This document shows positions 8,245 through 15,266 of a stretch of 64,000 nucleotides of DNA, piece after piece (position 1 is the stretch's first letter; each line of letters begins with the position of its first letter). A program made the translations under genes and the position numbers. The notes under the pieces were generated by a model. It was not told the DNA's origin, did not search any database, and saw nothing but the letters and a program-made list of their open reading frames with translations. Location of the stretch: NCBI RefSeq assembly GCF_900142825.1, contig NZ_FRCH01000002.1:434001-498000 (forward strand), in the 5' to 3' direction. The stretch is from Rhodanobacter sp. OK091 (GTDB lineage Bacteria; Pseudomonadota; Gammaproteobacteria; Xanthomonadales; Rhodanobacteraceae).

Positions 8245-9303
8245 CTACAACAGTTTCATGTCGCGCGCTGCGGCTTCGTAGCGCTCGATCACTTCGTTGA
8301 CATCGATCAAGTCCATCACGCCGGGCTTCTCGATCTTGCTGCCCCAGGGAATTTCGCTGGCCGGCTTGCCCAGATACTTGCGTGCCGCCTCGTCGTACTT
8401 GTTCACGCACCAGCGCCGATCGGAGTAGGGGCCGGAGCGATCCGGATTGCTGGCCGCGTGCAGGCCCAGCACCTTGGTGCCGACTGTATTGGCCATGTGC
8501 ATCGGGCCCGAATCGGGTGTCAGCAGCAGTTGCGCACGACCGAACAAGGCCATCAATTTCTTCAATGTGTCCTTGCCGGTAAGGTCGAGCGGTTTGTGCC
8601 GGCCGGCCGCCAGCACGGCATCGGCCATCGTGCGCTCGCCCGCGGAAGGGCCGCCGATCAGCACCACCCGCCAGCCTCGTGCGGCAACGTGATCCATCAC
8701 GGCCGCGTAGCGCTCCGGCCGCCAGTTGCGCAGCGCGTGGCTGGAGGTGGGGCTGACGAGCAGTGTCGGCACGTCGCCAGGCAGTTGCTGGGTGGCCCAG
8801 ATGCGTGCTTCCTCGGGAATCGGAATGTTCCAGTGCACCTGCGTCTGCTTCAGTCCCAGCGGTTCGCAGAAGCTGCCGATCGCATCCAGCACGTGCTCGC
8901 CGCTGCGCGCCGGAATGCGCTCGTTGATGACCAGGCCGTGCAGATCCTTTGCTCGTGCGCGGTCGTAGCCGATCCGTCGGTCGGCCTTGATACCCAGGCT
9001 CAGCAGGTTGGAACGCATGGCCACCTGCATCTGCAACAACGCATCGAAGCGTTGCCCGCGCAGCGCCGCATGCACGGCGCGCATGCCGGCCCATCCCGCT
9101 GTCTTGTCGAACGTGACGAACTCCACGCCGGGCAGGTCGCCGACCAGCTTGCGCTCCAGCTTGCCCACGATCCACGTCAGCGCGACGTGCGGCCACGCCT
9201 GCTGCAGCGTACGCACCAGCGGCACCACGTGGGTGACGTCGCCGATGGCGGAGGTGCGCAGCAGGCAGATCGAGGTGGCGGCAGTCATCGGGTTCGGGGT
9301 CAT
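8245..9303 (-). CDS. Glycosyltransferase family 9 (heptosyltransferase-like) protein
   Basis: About 352 residues with the GT-B fold of ADP-heptose:LPS heptosyltransferases. The N-terminal motif is SICLLRTSAIGDVTHVVPL. The C-terminal sugar-nucleotide site contains SPTSSHALRNWRPERYAAV and LLTPDSGPMHMANTVG. Such enzymes add heptose to the lipopolysaccharide inner core at the cytoplasmic face of the inner membrane. Two in-frame ATGs, at 9303 and 9288, fit the family start; 9303 is given and 9288 is equally possible. It is divergent from kdkA, which phosphorylates the KDO of the same core, so the pair probably serves LPS core assembly. The exact acceptor cannot be told. Confidence 0.85.
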   Translation of the reverse strand: MTPNPMTAATSICLLRTSAIGDVTHVVPLVRTLQQAWPHVALTWIVGKLERKLVGDLPGVEFVTFDKTAGWAGMRAVHAALRGQRFDALLQMQVAMRSNLLSLGIKADRRIGYDRARAKDLHGLVINERIPARSGEHVLDAIGSFCEPLGLKQTQVHWNIPIPEEARIWATQQLPGDVPTLLVSPTSSHALRNWRPERYAAVMDHVAARGWRVVLIGGPSAGERTMADAVLAAGRHKPLDLTGKDTLKKLMALFGRAQLLLTPDSGPMHMANTVGTKVLGLHAASNPDRSGPYSDRRWCVNKYDEAARKYLGKPASEIPWGSKIEKPGVMDLIDVNEVIERYEAAARDMKLL

Positions 9304-9338
9304 GGGGTCTGGGTTAGAATCGAGGACAGTCACCGGGC

Positions 9339-10070
9339 ATGATGATGCAGGAACGAACCTACAAGGATGCCGAAGGCGCGATTCTGTTCGACGCGGCGGT
9401 GTCGCCACAAGTCGGGCACGGCTGGTTTGCGCCGGATTACTGGCGCGCGCAGGGCGCGCTGCGTACTCAGGCCGGTGGTCGCGGCGGCGTGGCTATCGTT
9501 GCGGCGCCGGTGGGCGAATGCGTGTTGCGGCACTATCGTCGCGGCGGCCTGGTCGCGGCCTTGATGGGCGACCGCTACTTGTGGACCGGTGCGGATCGGA
9601 CCCGTCCCTTCAAGGAATTCCGTCTGCTGGCCGAGATCACCCGGCTTGGCCTGCCGGGGCCTGCGGTGGTGGCTGCACGCTATTGCCGACGCGGCATGGT
9701 CTATAGCGCCGACCTGATCACACGGCGTATTGCCGACGCGCAGACGTTGGCTGAATGTCTCGCTGCAGAGCGCCTGGACGGCGAGCTGGCGGAGGAGGTC
9801 GGTGCATTGGTCGCGCGCTTTCATCGTGCCGGTGTCTGGCATGCGGACCTGAATGCGCACAACGTGCTGGTGGCGTCGGACGAGTTGTATCTGATCGACT
9901 TCGATCGCGGTCGCGTGCGCACGCCGGCAACCGGGTGGCAGCAGGCCAATCTGCGGCGCTTGCGCCGCTCATTGTGCAAGCTCGGCGCTGCCAGCCGGGG
10001 CGAGACGGCATTCGAGGAAACCATCTGGCAGCCCCTGCTTTATCGTTACCAGCGGACCTTGGACGCATGA
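9339..10070 (+). CDS. kdkA: 3-deoxy-D-manno-octulosonic acid kinase
   Basis: A 243-residue kinase-fold protein of the KdkA/RfaP family, which phosphorylates KDO of the lipopolysaccharide inner core. The catalytic loop WHADLNAHNVL (about 167) and the metal-binding LIDFDRGR (about 185) are intact, and the Arg-rich QQANLRRLRRSLCKL tail is family-typical. Three consecutive ATGs (9339, 9342, 9345) could each start it. The product acts at the inner face of the inner membrane. It is divergent from the GT9 gene, and its stop overlaps the start of the MBL hydrolase by four bases (ATGA), implying co-translation. Confidence 0.9.
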   Translation: MMMQERTYKDAEGAILFDAAVSPQVGHGWFAPDYWRAQGALRTQAGGRGGVAIVAAPVGECVLRHYRRGGLVAALMGDRYLWTGADRTRPFKEFRLLAEITRLGLPGPAVVAARYCRRGMVYSADLITRRIADAQTLAECLAAERLDGELAEEVGALVARFHRAGVWHADLNAHNVLVASDELYLIDFDRGRVRTPATGWQQANLRRLRRSLCKLGAASRGETAFEETIWQPLLYRYQRTLDA

Positions 10071-10825
10071 ACTGGCATCTGCACTTTCTCGGCGTAGGCG
10101 CCGCGCATGCGGTGGAGCTCGGTTCTTCCGCCGTGGTAATCGAGCGTGGCGACGAACCCCTGCTGTTGATCGATTGCGGGCCGGACACGCTGGATCGTTA
10201 CGTGGCCGCGTACGGCACATTGCCGCGCGCGCTGTTCATCACGCATACGCACATGGACCACGTGGCCGGGCTGGAGCAGCTGTTCATCAGGCTGTGGTTC
10301 GACCAGCGCCTGCGCGGCAGCACCAAAGTGTTCGTGCATGCCGGTTTGCTGCCGTGGCTGCAGGCGAGGGCGGCCGACTATCCTGGCGCGCTGGCCGAAG
10401 GCGGCGTGAATTTCTGGGAAGCATTCCGGTTGTTGCCATGCACGCGCGGTTTCTGGCTCGACGGCCTGTGGTTCGACGTGTTCGCCACGCGGCATCATGT
10501 GCCGGGCACGTCCTACGGCCTCGCGCTGGACGCCAGCTTTGTCTACACCGGCGACACCCGCCCGATCCCCGAGACACTTGCCCGTTACGCCGGCGGCAGC
10601 GAAGTGATCGCGCACGATTGCAGCCTGGTCGGCAACCCGTCGCATACCGGCATCGACGACATCGAGCGTGAATATCCCGACGCGCTGCGTTCGCGATTGC
10701 TGCTGTACCACTATGGCAGCGCGGCTGACGGCGCCGCGCTGGCCGCGCGCGGCTACCGCATCGCCAGCGCAAACGAGCGCATCGCGTTACCCGTTCCTGC
10801 CAAGCCACGGGCTGACGCAGGCTGA
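10067..10825 (+). CDS. MBL-fold metal-dependent hydrolase
   Basis: A 252-residue metallo-beta-lactamase-fold protein, closest in style to the RNase Z/phosphodiesterase branch. The metal site is THTHMDHVAG (about 59), with HHVPGTSYG (about 144), YTGDTRP (about 158), HDCS (about 182) and LLLYHYG (about 217) carrying the remaining ligands. The substrate is unknown. ATG 10067 overlaps the kdkA stop (ATGA); the frame is open further upstream but only as a shadow of kdkA. Translational coupling to an LPS kinase suggests a linked function, though this is only context. Confidence 0.8.
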   Translation: MNWHLHFLGVGAAHAVELGSSAVVIERGDEPLLLIDCGPDTLDRYVAAYGTLPRALFITHTHMDHVAGLEQLFIRLWFDQRLRGSTKVFVHAGLLPWLQARAADYPGALAEGGVNFWEAFRLLPCTRGFWLDGLWFDVFATRHHVPGTSYGLALDASFVYTGDTRPIPETLARYAGGSEVIAHDCSLVGNPSHTGIDDIEREYPDALRSRLLLYHYGSAADGAALAARGYRIASANERIALPVPAKPRADAG

Positions 10826-10842
10826 ACCGCGTATCCATTTGC

Positions 10843-10871
10843 TTGCCTGTATCGGGGCCTGCAGTTATCCT
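10843..10871 (+). promoter_or_regulatory. Candidate promoter for the tRNA-Ser region
   Basis: TTGCCT, a 17-bp spacer and TATCCT lie about 50 bases before the truncated tRNA-Ser copy. No better promoter is seen between the two copies, so this one may serve both. The match to consensus is moderate. Confidence 0.4.
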
Positions 10872-10923
10872 TCCGCTTCTTTGCCGGGTGTCACTTGTCC
10901 GGCAAAGGCGGTTTCACCCATGC

Positions 10924-10995
10924 GGAGAGGTGTCCGAGTGGTTGAAGGAGCACGCCTGGAAAGTGTGTATACGGTAAAACGTATCGCGGGTTCGA
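10924..10995 (+). pseudogene. Truncated copy of tRNA-Ser (5' 72 nt only)
   Basis: These 72 nt are identical to the first 72 nt of the intact tRNA-Ser(GGA) at 11120-11209, including D arm, anticodon arm and variable arm. Identity stops inside the T loop (GGGTTCGA). The remaining T stem and acceptor strand are replaced by unrelated sequence, so it cannot fold as a tRNA. The break at the T loop is a usual crossover point for tRNA-targeting integrases. Confidence 0.85.
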
Positions 10996-11018
10996 CAAAT
11001 TCGTCTGGAACGAATTTG
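10996..11018. repeat. Hairpin abutting the truncated tRNA
   Basis: A 9-bp perfect inverted repeat (CAAATTCGT / ACGAATTTG) around a CTGGA loop starts at the first base after tRNA-Ser identity ends. It opens the 124-nt spacer (10996-11119) between the two tRNA copies. That spacer otherwise shows no gene. Confidence 0.6.
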
Positions 11019-11119
11019 GACAGCCGCAGGCTGGCCCCGAACGGCAGTGAGGGGTGAAGCTCAGGATGAGCTGAACAATCCCCCACGTTCAAGTCGTTCG
11101 CATAGTTGCAGGTACAAGT

Positions 11120-11209
11120 GGAGAGGTGTCCGAGTGGTTGAAGGAGCACGCCTGGAAAGTGTGTATACGGTAAAACGTATCGCGGGTTCGAATCCCGCTC
11201 TCTCCGCCA
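11120..11209 (+). tRNA. tRNA-Ser (anticodon GGA)
   Basis: A 90-nt class II tRNA with a long variable arm (GTATACGG...CGTATC). Acceptor GGAGAGG pairs with TCTCTCC, with a G-U at position 7. The anticodon loop CTGGAAA gives GGA, and the T arm is GCGGG-TTCGAAT-CCCGC. CCA is encoded (11207-11209). It reads UCC/UCU codons. A truncated copy lies 124 nt upstream. Confidence 0.97.
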
Positions 11210-11289
11210 ATTTCTGAACAACGCGACAGTCTCGGCTGGCGCGGTGAAAAATCAGCAAGCGACTGCGGTCAGCATCGCTCGACGTCTAT

Positions 11290-11402
11290 GGTGGCCCCGT
11301 CGGTCCCCCCGCGACGATAGTTCGCAAACTCCGCCAGGTCCGGAAGGAAGCAACGGTAGCGAATGATTCGGGTGCCGGGGTGTGGCTGGCGGGGCCGCCG
11401 CC
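11290..11402 (+). ncRNA. ffs: Signal recognition particle 4.5S RNA
   Basis: About 113 nt. The strictly conserved SRP apical motif is seen as CCAGGTCCGGAAGGAAGCAA (11354-11373), followed by the returning strand GGGTGCCGGGGTGTGGCTGG. The ends pair (GGTGGCCCC with GGGGCCGCC) to give the single long hairpin of the bacterial 4.5S RNA. It binds Ffh to target nascent membrane proteins. A short TTTT run follows at 11403. It lies just before dnaX; ends are set by pairing and may be off by a few bases. Confidence 0.93.
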
Positions 11403-11475
11403 TTTTCGGGGCGTGCTTTACTGACTTGCCTGCCGCGACTTGGCACAATCGACCTTCGCCCCAAGGTAGTCAGTC

Positions 11476-13170
11476 ATGTCCTATCAGGTACTCGCCCGCA
11501 AGTGGCGCCCACGCAAGTTCGCCGAGCTGGTCGGGCAGGAGCATGTCGTGCGCGCGCTCACCAATGCGCTCGATACCGGGCGCATGCATCATGCCTACTT
11601 GTTCACCGGCACCCGCGGCGTCGGCAAGACCACGATCGCGCGCATCTTCGCCAAGTCGCTGAATTGCGAGCGTGGGCAATCGGCTGACCCTTGCGGCGAG
11701 TGCGCGGTGTGCACGGCGGTGGATGAAGGCCGCTTTGTCGACTTGCTGGAAATCGATGCGGCCAGCAACACCGGCGTGGACGACGTGCGCGAAGTGATCG
11801 AGAACGCGCAATACGCACCGTCGCGCGGCCGCTTCAAGGTGTACCTGGTCGATGAGGTGCACATGCTGTCGAAGAACGCATTCAATGCGTTGCTGAAGAC
11901 GCTGGAAGAGCCGCCGCCGCACGTAAAGTTCCTGCTGGCCACCACCGACCCGCAGAAGCTGCCCGTGACGGTGCTGTCGCGCTGCCTGAAGTTCAACCTG
12001 AAGCGGTTGCTGCCGGAACAGATATCCGGCCAGATGCGGCACATTCTCGGTGCCGAGAACATTGCCTACGAAGACAGCGCGATCGGCGAGCTGGCCCGTG
12101 CGGCGGACGGCTCCCTGCGTGACGGCCTGTCGCTGCTCGACCAGGCGATTGCCTACGGTGGCGGTGCGCTGCATGCAGACGATGTGCGCACCATGCTTGG
12201 CAGCGTGGCGCGCGGACAGGTGCTGGGTGTGCTCGATGCGCTGGCTTCCGGCGATGGCGAACGCCTGCTGACCGAATGCACGCAGATCGCCTCGTACTCG
12301 CCGGACTTCGGCGGCGTGCTGGACGATATCGCCAGCGTGCTGCATCGATTGCAACTGATCCAGCTGATTCCCGGTTATCGGCCGGACGAAGACGGTGACG
12401 ACGACAACGCGCTGGCTACCCTGGCCGAACGGATGACGCCGGAGGACGTGCAGCTGTATTACCAGATCGCCACGTCCGGCCGCCGCGACCTGGCACTGGC
12501 CCCGGATGCGCGCACCGGCTTCGAGATGGCGTTGCTGCGGATGCTGGCATTCCGGCCCGGCGATGGCGCACCAAGCGCTCGTGCGGACCGTCCGGCTGCG
12601 GGCAGCCCTGTGCCGGCACCACCCTCACCGCGACAGGCCGCTGCCGCAACGGCACGCCCGGCTGTTGCGACAGAACGCCGACACGATCCGGCGCCGCCAG
12701 TGCGTGCGGAACCGGCATCAAGTCCCGCGATCGCCGCAGCACCGGTGGCGCGGGATGCCAGTGGTCTGCCGAACTGGGAAAGCTTGATCGAGCGTGCCGG
12801 TCTGCGCGGCCCGTTCGGCCTGCTGGCGCAGAACGCGGTATTGCGCGAGCGCGACGGACAAACCCTGGTGCTCGCGTTGCAGCCGGCTCACATGAGCCTG
12901 GCGGTGGAGCCGATGGTCAGCCAGATGGAAGAACGGATCGGGCAGGCGCTAGGCGAGCGCATTCGCCTGCGCTTCGTCAATCACAGTCAGAGTGACGCGG
13001 CGGCGGAAACCCCGGCGGCGCGTGCGGCGCAGGTGCGTGACTCGGCACAGGCTGCAGCCGAGCAATCGATAGCCGACGATCCGGTGGTTCAATCGATGAA
13101 GCGCGAGTTCGGCGCCCGCGTCGTGCCGCAATCCGTCAAACCCTTTGACAACGAATCCGGAGCAGTGTGA
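11476..13170 (+). CDS. dnaX: DNA polymerase III subunits tau/gamma
   Basis: A 564-residue clamp-loader ATPase. The N-terminal AAA+ module has the P-loop GTRGVGKTT (about 44), a zinc knuckle (Cys of LNCERG plus CGECAVC, about 64-79), Walker B/DEVH in VYLVDEVHMLS (about 123) and the SRC sensor in VLSRCLKF (about 168). Domain III runs to about 360, followed by an Ala/Pro-rich linker and the C-terminal region that in tau contacts polymerase alpha and DnaB. I did not find the A6G slippery heptamer of the E. coli gamma frameshift, but did not check every codon. ybaB and recR follow, the universal dnaX-ybaB-recR order. Confidence 0.96.
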   Translation: MSYQVLARKWRPRKFAELVGQEHVVRALTNALDTGRMHHAYLFTGTRGVGKTTIARIFAKSLNCERGQSADPCGECAVCTAVDEGRFVDLLEIDAASNTGVDDVREVIENAQYAPSRGRFKVYLVDEVHMLSKNAFNALLKTLEEPPPHVKFLLATTDPQKLPVTVLSRCLKFNLKRLLPEQISGQMRHILGAENIAYEDSAIGELARAADGSLRDGLSLLDQAIAYGGGALHADDVRTMLGSVARGQVLGVLDALASGDGERLLTECTQIASYSPDFGGVLDDIASVLHRLQLIQLIPGYRPDEDGDDDNALATLAERMTPEDVQLYYQIATSGRRDLALAPDARTGFEMALLRMLAFRPGDGAPSARADRPAAGSPVPAPPSPRQAAAATARPAVATERRHDPAPPVRAEPASSPAIAAAPVARDASGLPNWESLIERAGLRGPFGLLAQNAVLRERDGQTLVLALQPAHMSLAVEPMVSQMEERIGQALGERIRLRFVNHSQSDAAAETPAARAAQVRDSAQAAAEQSIADDPVVQSMKREFGARVVPQSVKPFDNESGAV

Positions 13171-13493
13171 TGAGAGGACAGATTGGTCAGCTGATGCAGC
13201 AGGCTCAGCGCATGCAGGAAGACATGAAGCGTGCGCAGGAAGAAATCGCCAAGCTGGAAGTCACCGGCAGTGCTGGCGGTGGCCTGGTCAGTGTGGTGAT
13301 GACCGGCGCGCATGAAGTGCGCCGCGTGCAGATCGACCGGCAGACATTCGCCGACGATCCGGAAATGGCCGAGGATCTGGTCGCCGCCGCGGTCAACGAT
13401 GCAGTGAACAAGGTGGCCGAGCTCAGCAAGAACAAGCTCGGCGGCGTTACCGCCGGGCTGAATCTTCCGGCCGGTTTCAAGATGCCGTTCTGA
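13170..13493 (+). CDS. ybaB: YbaB/EbfC nucleoid-associated protein
   Basis: A 107-residue small DNA-binding dimer of the YbaB/EbfC family. It has an N-terminal coiled helix (QLMQQAQRMQEDMKRAQEEI), a central beta sheet and the conserved end KLGGVTAGLNLPAGFKMPF. It coats DNA and is tied to nucleoid structure and recombination. ATG 13170 shares bases with the dnaX stop (TGATG); a GTG at 13167 would add one residue. It is co-translated with dnaX. A GAGTGAG-type hairpin repeat separates it from recR. Confidence 0.95.
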   Translation: MRGQIGQLMQQAQRMQEDMKRAQEEIAKLEVTGSAGGGLVSVVMTGAHEVRRVQIDRQTFADDPEMAEDLVAAAVNDAVNKVAELSKNKLGGVTAGLNLPAGFKMPF

Positions 13494-13497
13494 AAGC

Positions 13498-13580
13498 AGG
13501 AGTGAGTGAAGAAGAGTGAGAGAGGGCATCAGCTTATCGCTCCCCGCTTTTCTCTCACTCCTCACTCCTCTTCACTCCCT
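13498..13580. repeat. GAGTGAG/CTCACTC inverted-repeat element, copy 1
   Basis: A purine arm (13498-13526, GGAGTGAGTGAAGAAGAGTG and on) faces a pyrimidine arm (about 13548-13580, CTCTCACTCCTCACTCCTC and on), forming a long imperfect hairpin. It fills the ybaB-recR gap and ends 14 bases before the recR start codon. Related units occur at 55888-55969 and 56001-56071. Confidence 0.65.
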
Positions 13581-13593
13581 ATTCGGATCATCC

Positions 13594-14196
13594 ATGTCAT
13601 CCGGCTCCCCCCTTCTCGCCGAACTGATCGAAGCCCTGCGCTGCCTGCCCGGCGTGGGCGGCAAGAGTGCGCAGCGAATGGCCTTCCATTTGCTGGAGCG
13701 TGAGCGGGAGCGTGGCCTGAAACTGGCTGCCGCACTGGAACAGGCGATGCAGCGCATCGGCCATTGCAGCCAGTGCCGCAATTTCAGCGAAGAGCCGTTG
13801 TGCTCGTTGTGTGCCAGCAGCAGCCGCGATCGCCAGGTGTTGTGCGTAGTCGAATCGCCGACCGATCTGGCGGCGATCGAGCAAGCCACCGGCTATCGTG
13901 GCCAGTATTTCGTGCTGATGGGGCGGCTGTCGCCGCTGGATGGGCTGGGGCCGGAAGAACTGGGGCTGGCACAGCTGACCCAGCGTCTGGGCGAAGGCGA
14001 GATCGAGGAAATGATCATCGCCACCAATCCCACGGTGGAAGGCGAAGCGACCGCGCATTATCTGGCCCAGCTGGCCCGTGCCGGCGGCGTGCGGCCGACC
14101 CGCTTGGCGCATGGTGTGCCGCTTGGTGGCGAACTGGAGTACGTCGACCGCAGCACTCTGGCGCATGCGTTCGGCAGCCGCCAGTTGCTTGATTGA
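13594..14196 (+). CDS. recR: Recombination mediator RecR
   Basis: A 200-residue protein that acts with RecF and RecO to load RecA on gapped DNA. It has a helix-hairpin-helix ([16 protein letters not shown], about 17-32), a Cys4 zinc finger (CSQC...CSLC, about 57-72), a Toprim domain starting at [15 protein letters not shown] (about 80) and the C-terminal Walker-like segment. Length is the family norm. ATG 13594 is chosen over the upstream in-frame GTG at 13516, because the extra 26 residues would be translated from the repeat element. No clear Shine-Dalgarno is seen; the hairpin may affect initiation. Confidence 0.95.
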   Translation: MSSGSPLLAELIEALRCLPGVGGKSAQRMAFHLLERERERGLKLAAALEQAMQRIGHCSQCRNFSEEPLCSLCASSSRDRQVLCVVESPTDLAAIEQATGYRGQYFVLMGRLSPLDGLGPEELGLAQLTQRLGEGEIEEMIIATNPTVEGEATAHYLAQLARAGGVRPTRLAHGVPLGGELEYVDRSTLAHAFGSRQLLD

Positions 14197-14232
14197 CCGG
14201 TTGCTTGATTGAAACAGCAGAGGAAACAGGCG

Positions 14233-14577
14233 ATGAGCGATACCATTTTCAGCAAGGTCATCCGCCGCGAGATTCCGGCAGACATCGTCTACGAGAACGA
14301 CGAGGTACTGGCGTTTCGCGATCTGAATCCGCAGGCACCGGTGCATGTGCTGTTCGTACCTAAGCGATCGCTGGCAACACTCAACGAAGCGACCGCGGGT
14401 GACGCGGAATTACTTGGCCATCTGCTGCTGGCCACCGCGGATTACGCGAAGCAGGAAGGTTTTGCCGAGCAGGGTTATCGCACGGTGATCAACTGCAACG
14501 AGAATGGCGGACAGACGGTATTTCATCTGCACGTGCATCTGCTGGCCGGCCGGCGCATGCATTGGCCGCCGGGCTGA
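14233..14577 (+). CDS. HIT-family nucleotide hydrolase (HinT-like)
   Basis: A 114-residue histidine triad protein, probably a purine nucleoside phosphoramidase of the HinT group. The triad HLHVHLLAGRRM stands at about residue 98, and the N-terminus reads TIFSKVIRREIPADIVYEND. It works in the cytosol on AMP-lysine-type phosphoramidates. ATG 14233 has an AGAGGAAA ribosome site. It follows recR by 36 bases and probably ends the dnaX-recR transcript at the 14588-14632 terminator. Substrate assignment rests on family only. Confidence 0.9.
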   Translation: MSDTIFSKVIRREIPADIVYENDEVLAFRDLNPQAPVHVLFVPKRSLATLNEATAGDAELLGHLLLATADYAKQEGFAEQGYRTVINCNENGGQTVFHLHVHLLAGRRMHWPPG

Positions 14578-14587
14578 ATACGCCATC

Positions 14588-14632
14588 CCGTACAAAAAAA
14601 CGCCGGCGTGATGCCGGCGTTTTTTTGTACGG
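14588..14632. terminator. Bidirectional intrinsic terminator
   Basis: A 20-bp perfect inverted repeat with loop GTGAT. A GC-rich core (CGCCGGC/GCCGGCG) is flanked by A7 on one side and T7 on the other, so it works on both strands. It separates the convergent HIT and slp genes. The outer CCGTAC/GTACGG lengthens the stem beyond the usual terminator. Confidence 0.92.
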
Positions 14633-14635
14633 ATA

Positions 14636-15220
14636 TTACTTCGGCGCCGGTGGTGGCGGCCGCACGATGATTACCCGTCGCGGGCCTCCCCAATATCCGG
14701 GGCCCCATGGACCGCCCCAGTACGGGCCGAAGCCAGGGCCCCAGAACGGGTCGTAGAAGCCGGGCGGGTAATCCACGACGATCGGACGTTTCGGCCACAG
14801 GTAGACCACGTCGGCTTCCACGCGCGGGTAGGCGTAGTCGAACTCGCCGACCTTCTGCGACACGGTGCCGTGCAGCGTGCCGGTTACGGTCAGCTCGCGT
14901 CCTCGGACGAAGACTTCCGGGTCGTAGAAGCCGTCGCGGCAGGCAACAAAGCGACCCTGGTTTTCGCCGGCGTTGCCGGCTTGCGGACGCGCCTGACTGT
15001 CCAGCGGACGCGACAGCAGATAGAAACAGGTCTGTTGCGGACCCGGCTCGGTCTTGATGATCTCGCCACCCCAGCGTACGCGGGTGCCGCCGGCGCCGCC
15101 TTGCTGGGCGCTGGTAGTGGAGACATCGGTATAGGTGCCTTCCAGCGGTTTGGGGATCGTCGCGCAACCAGCCAGCAAGGCGAGGGCCGCAGCGAGGGTG
15201 AGGGGGCGGTACAGGGACAT
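14636..15220 (-). CDS. Slp-family outer-membrane lipoprotein
   Basis: A 194-residue lipoprotein. The signal peptide is MSLYRPLTLAAALALLAGCA with lipobox LAGC, so Cys19 would be acylated. The Slp-like beta domain follows (LSRPLDSQARP, GRFVACRDGFYDPEVFVRGR). The last 40 residues are a Pro/Gly/Trp-rich tail with repeated GPxW and WGGP units. Slp proteins are starvation- or stationary-phase-induced outer-membrane lipoproteins of unclear role. The frame is open upstream to 15346, but ATG 15220 starts the signal peptide. It lies 46 bases downstream of tgpA. Confidence 0.82.
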   Translation of the reverse strand: MSLYRPLTLAAALALLAGCATIPKPLEGTYTDVSTTSAQQGGAGGTRVRWGGEIIKTEPGPQQTCFYLLSRPLDSQARPQAGNAGENQGRFVACRDGFYDPEVFVRGRELTVTGTLHGTVSQKVGEFDYAYPRVEADVVYLWPKRPIVVDYPPGFYDPFWGPGFGPYWGGPWGPGYWGGPRRVIIVRPPPPAPK

Positions 15221-15266
15221 GGGATATCTCCGTCTTGGGCTACGGCATGCGCCGTCGCGTCTGCTC

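Noticed and set aside
10924-10995. Calling the upstream tRNA-Ser copy a second functional tRNA
   Set aside because: The T stem 3' strand and acceptor 3' strand are missing and the following sequence cannot pair in their place.
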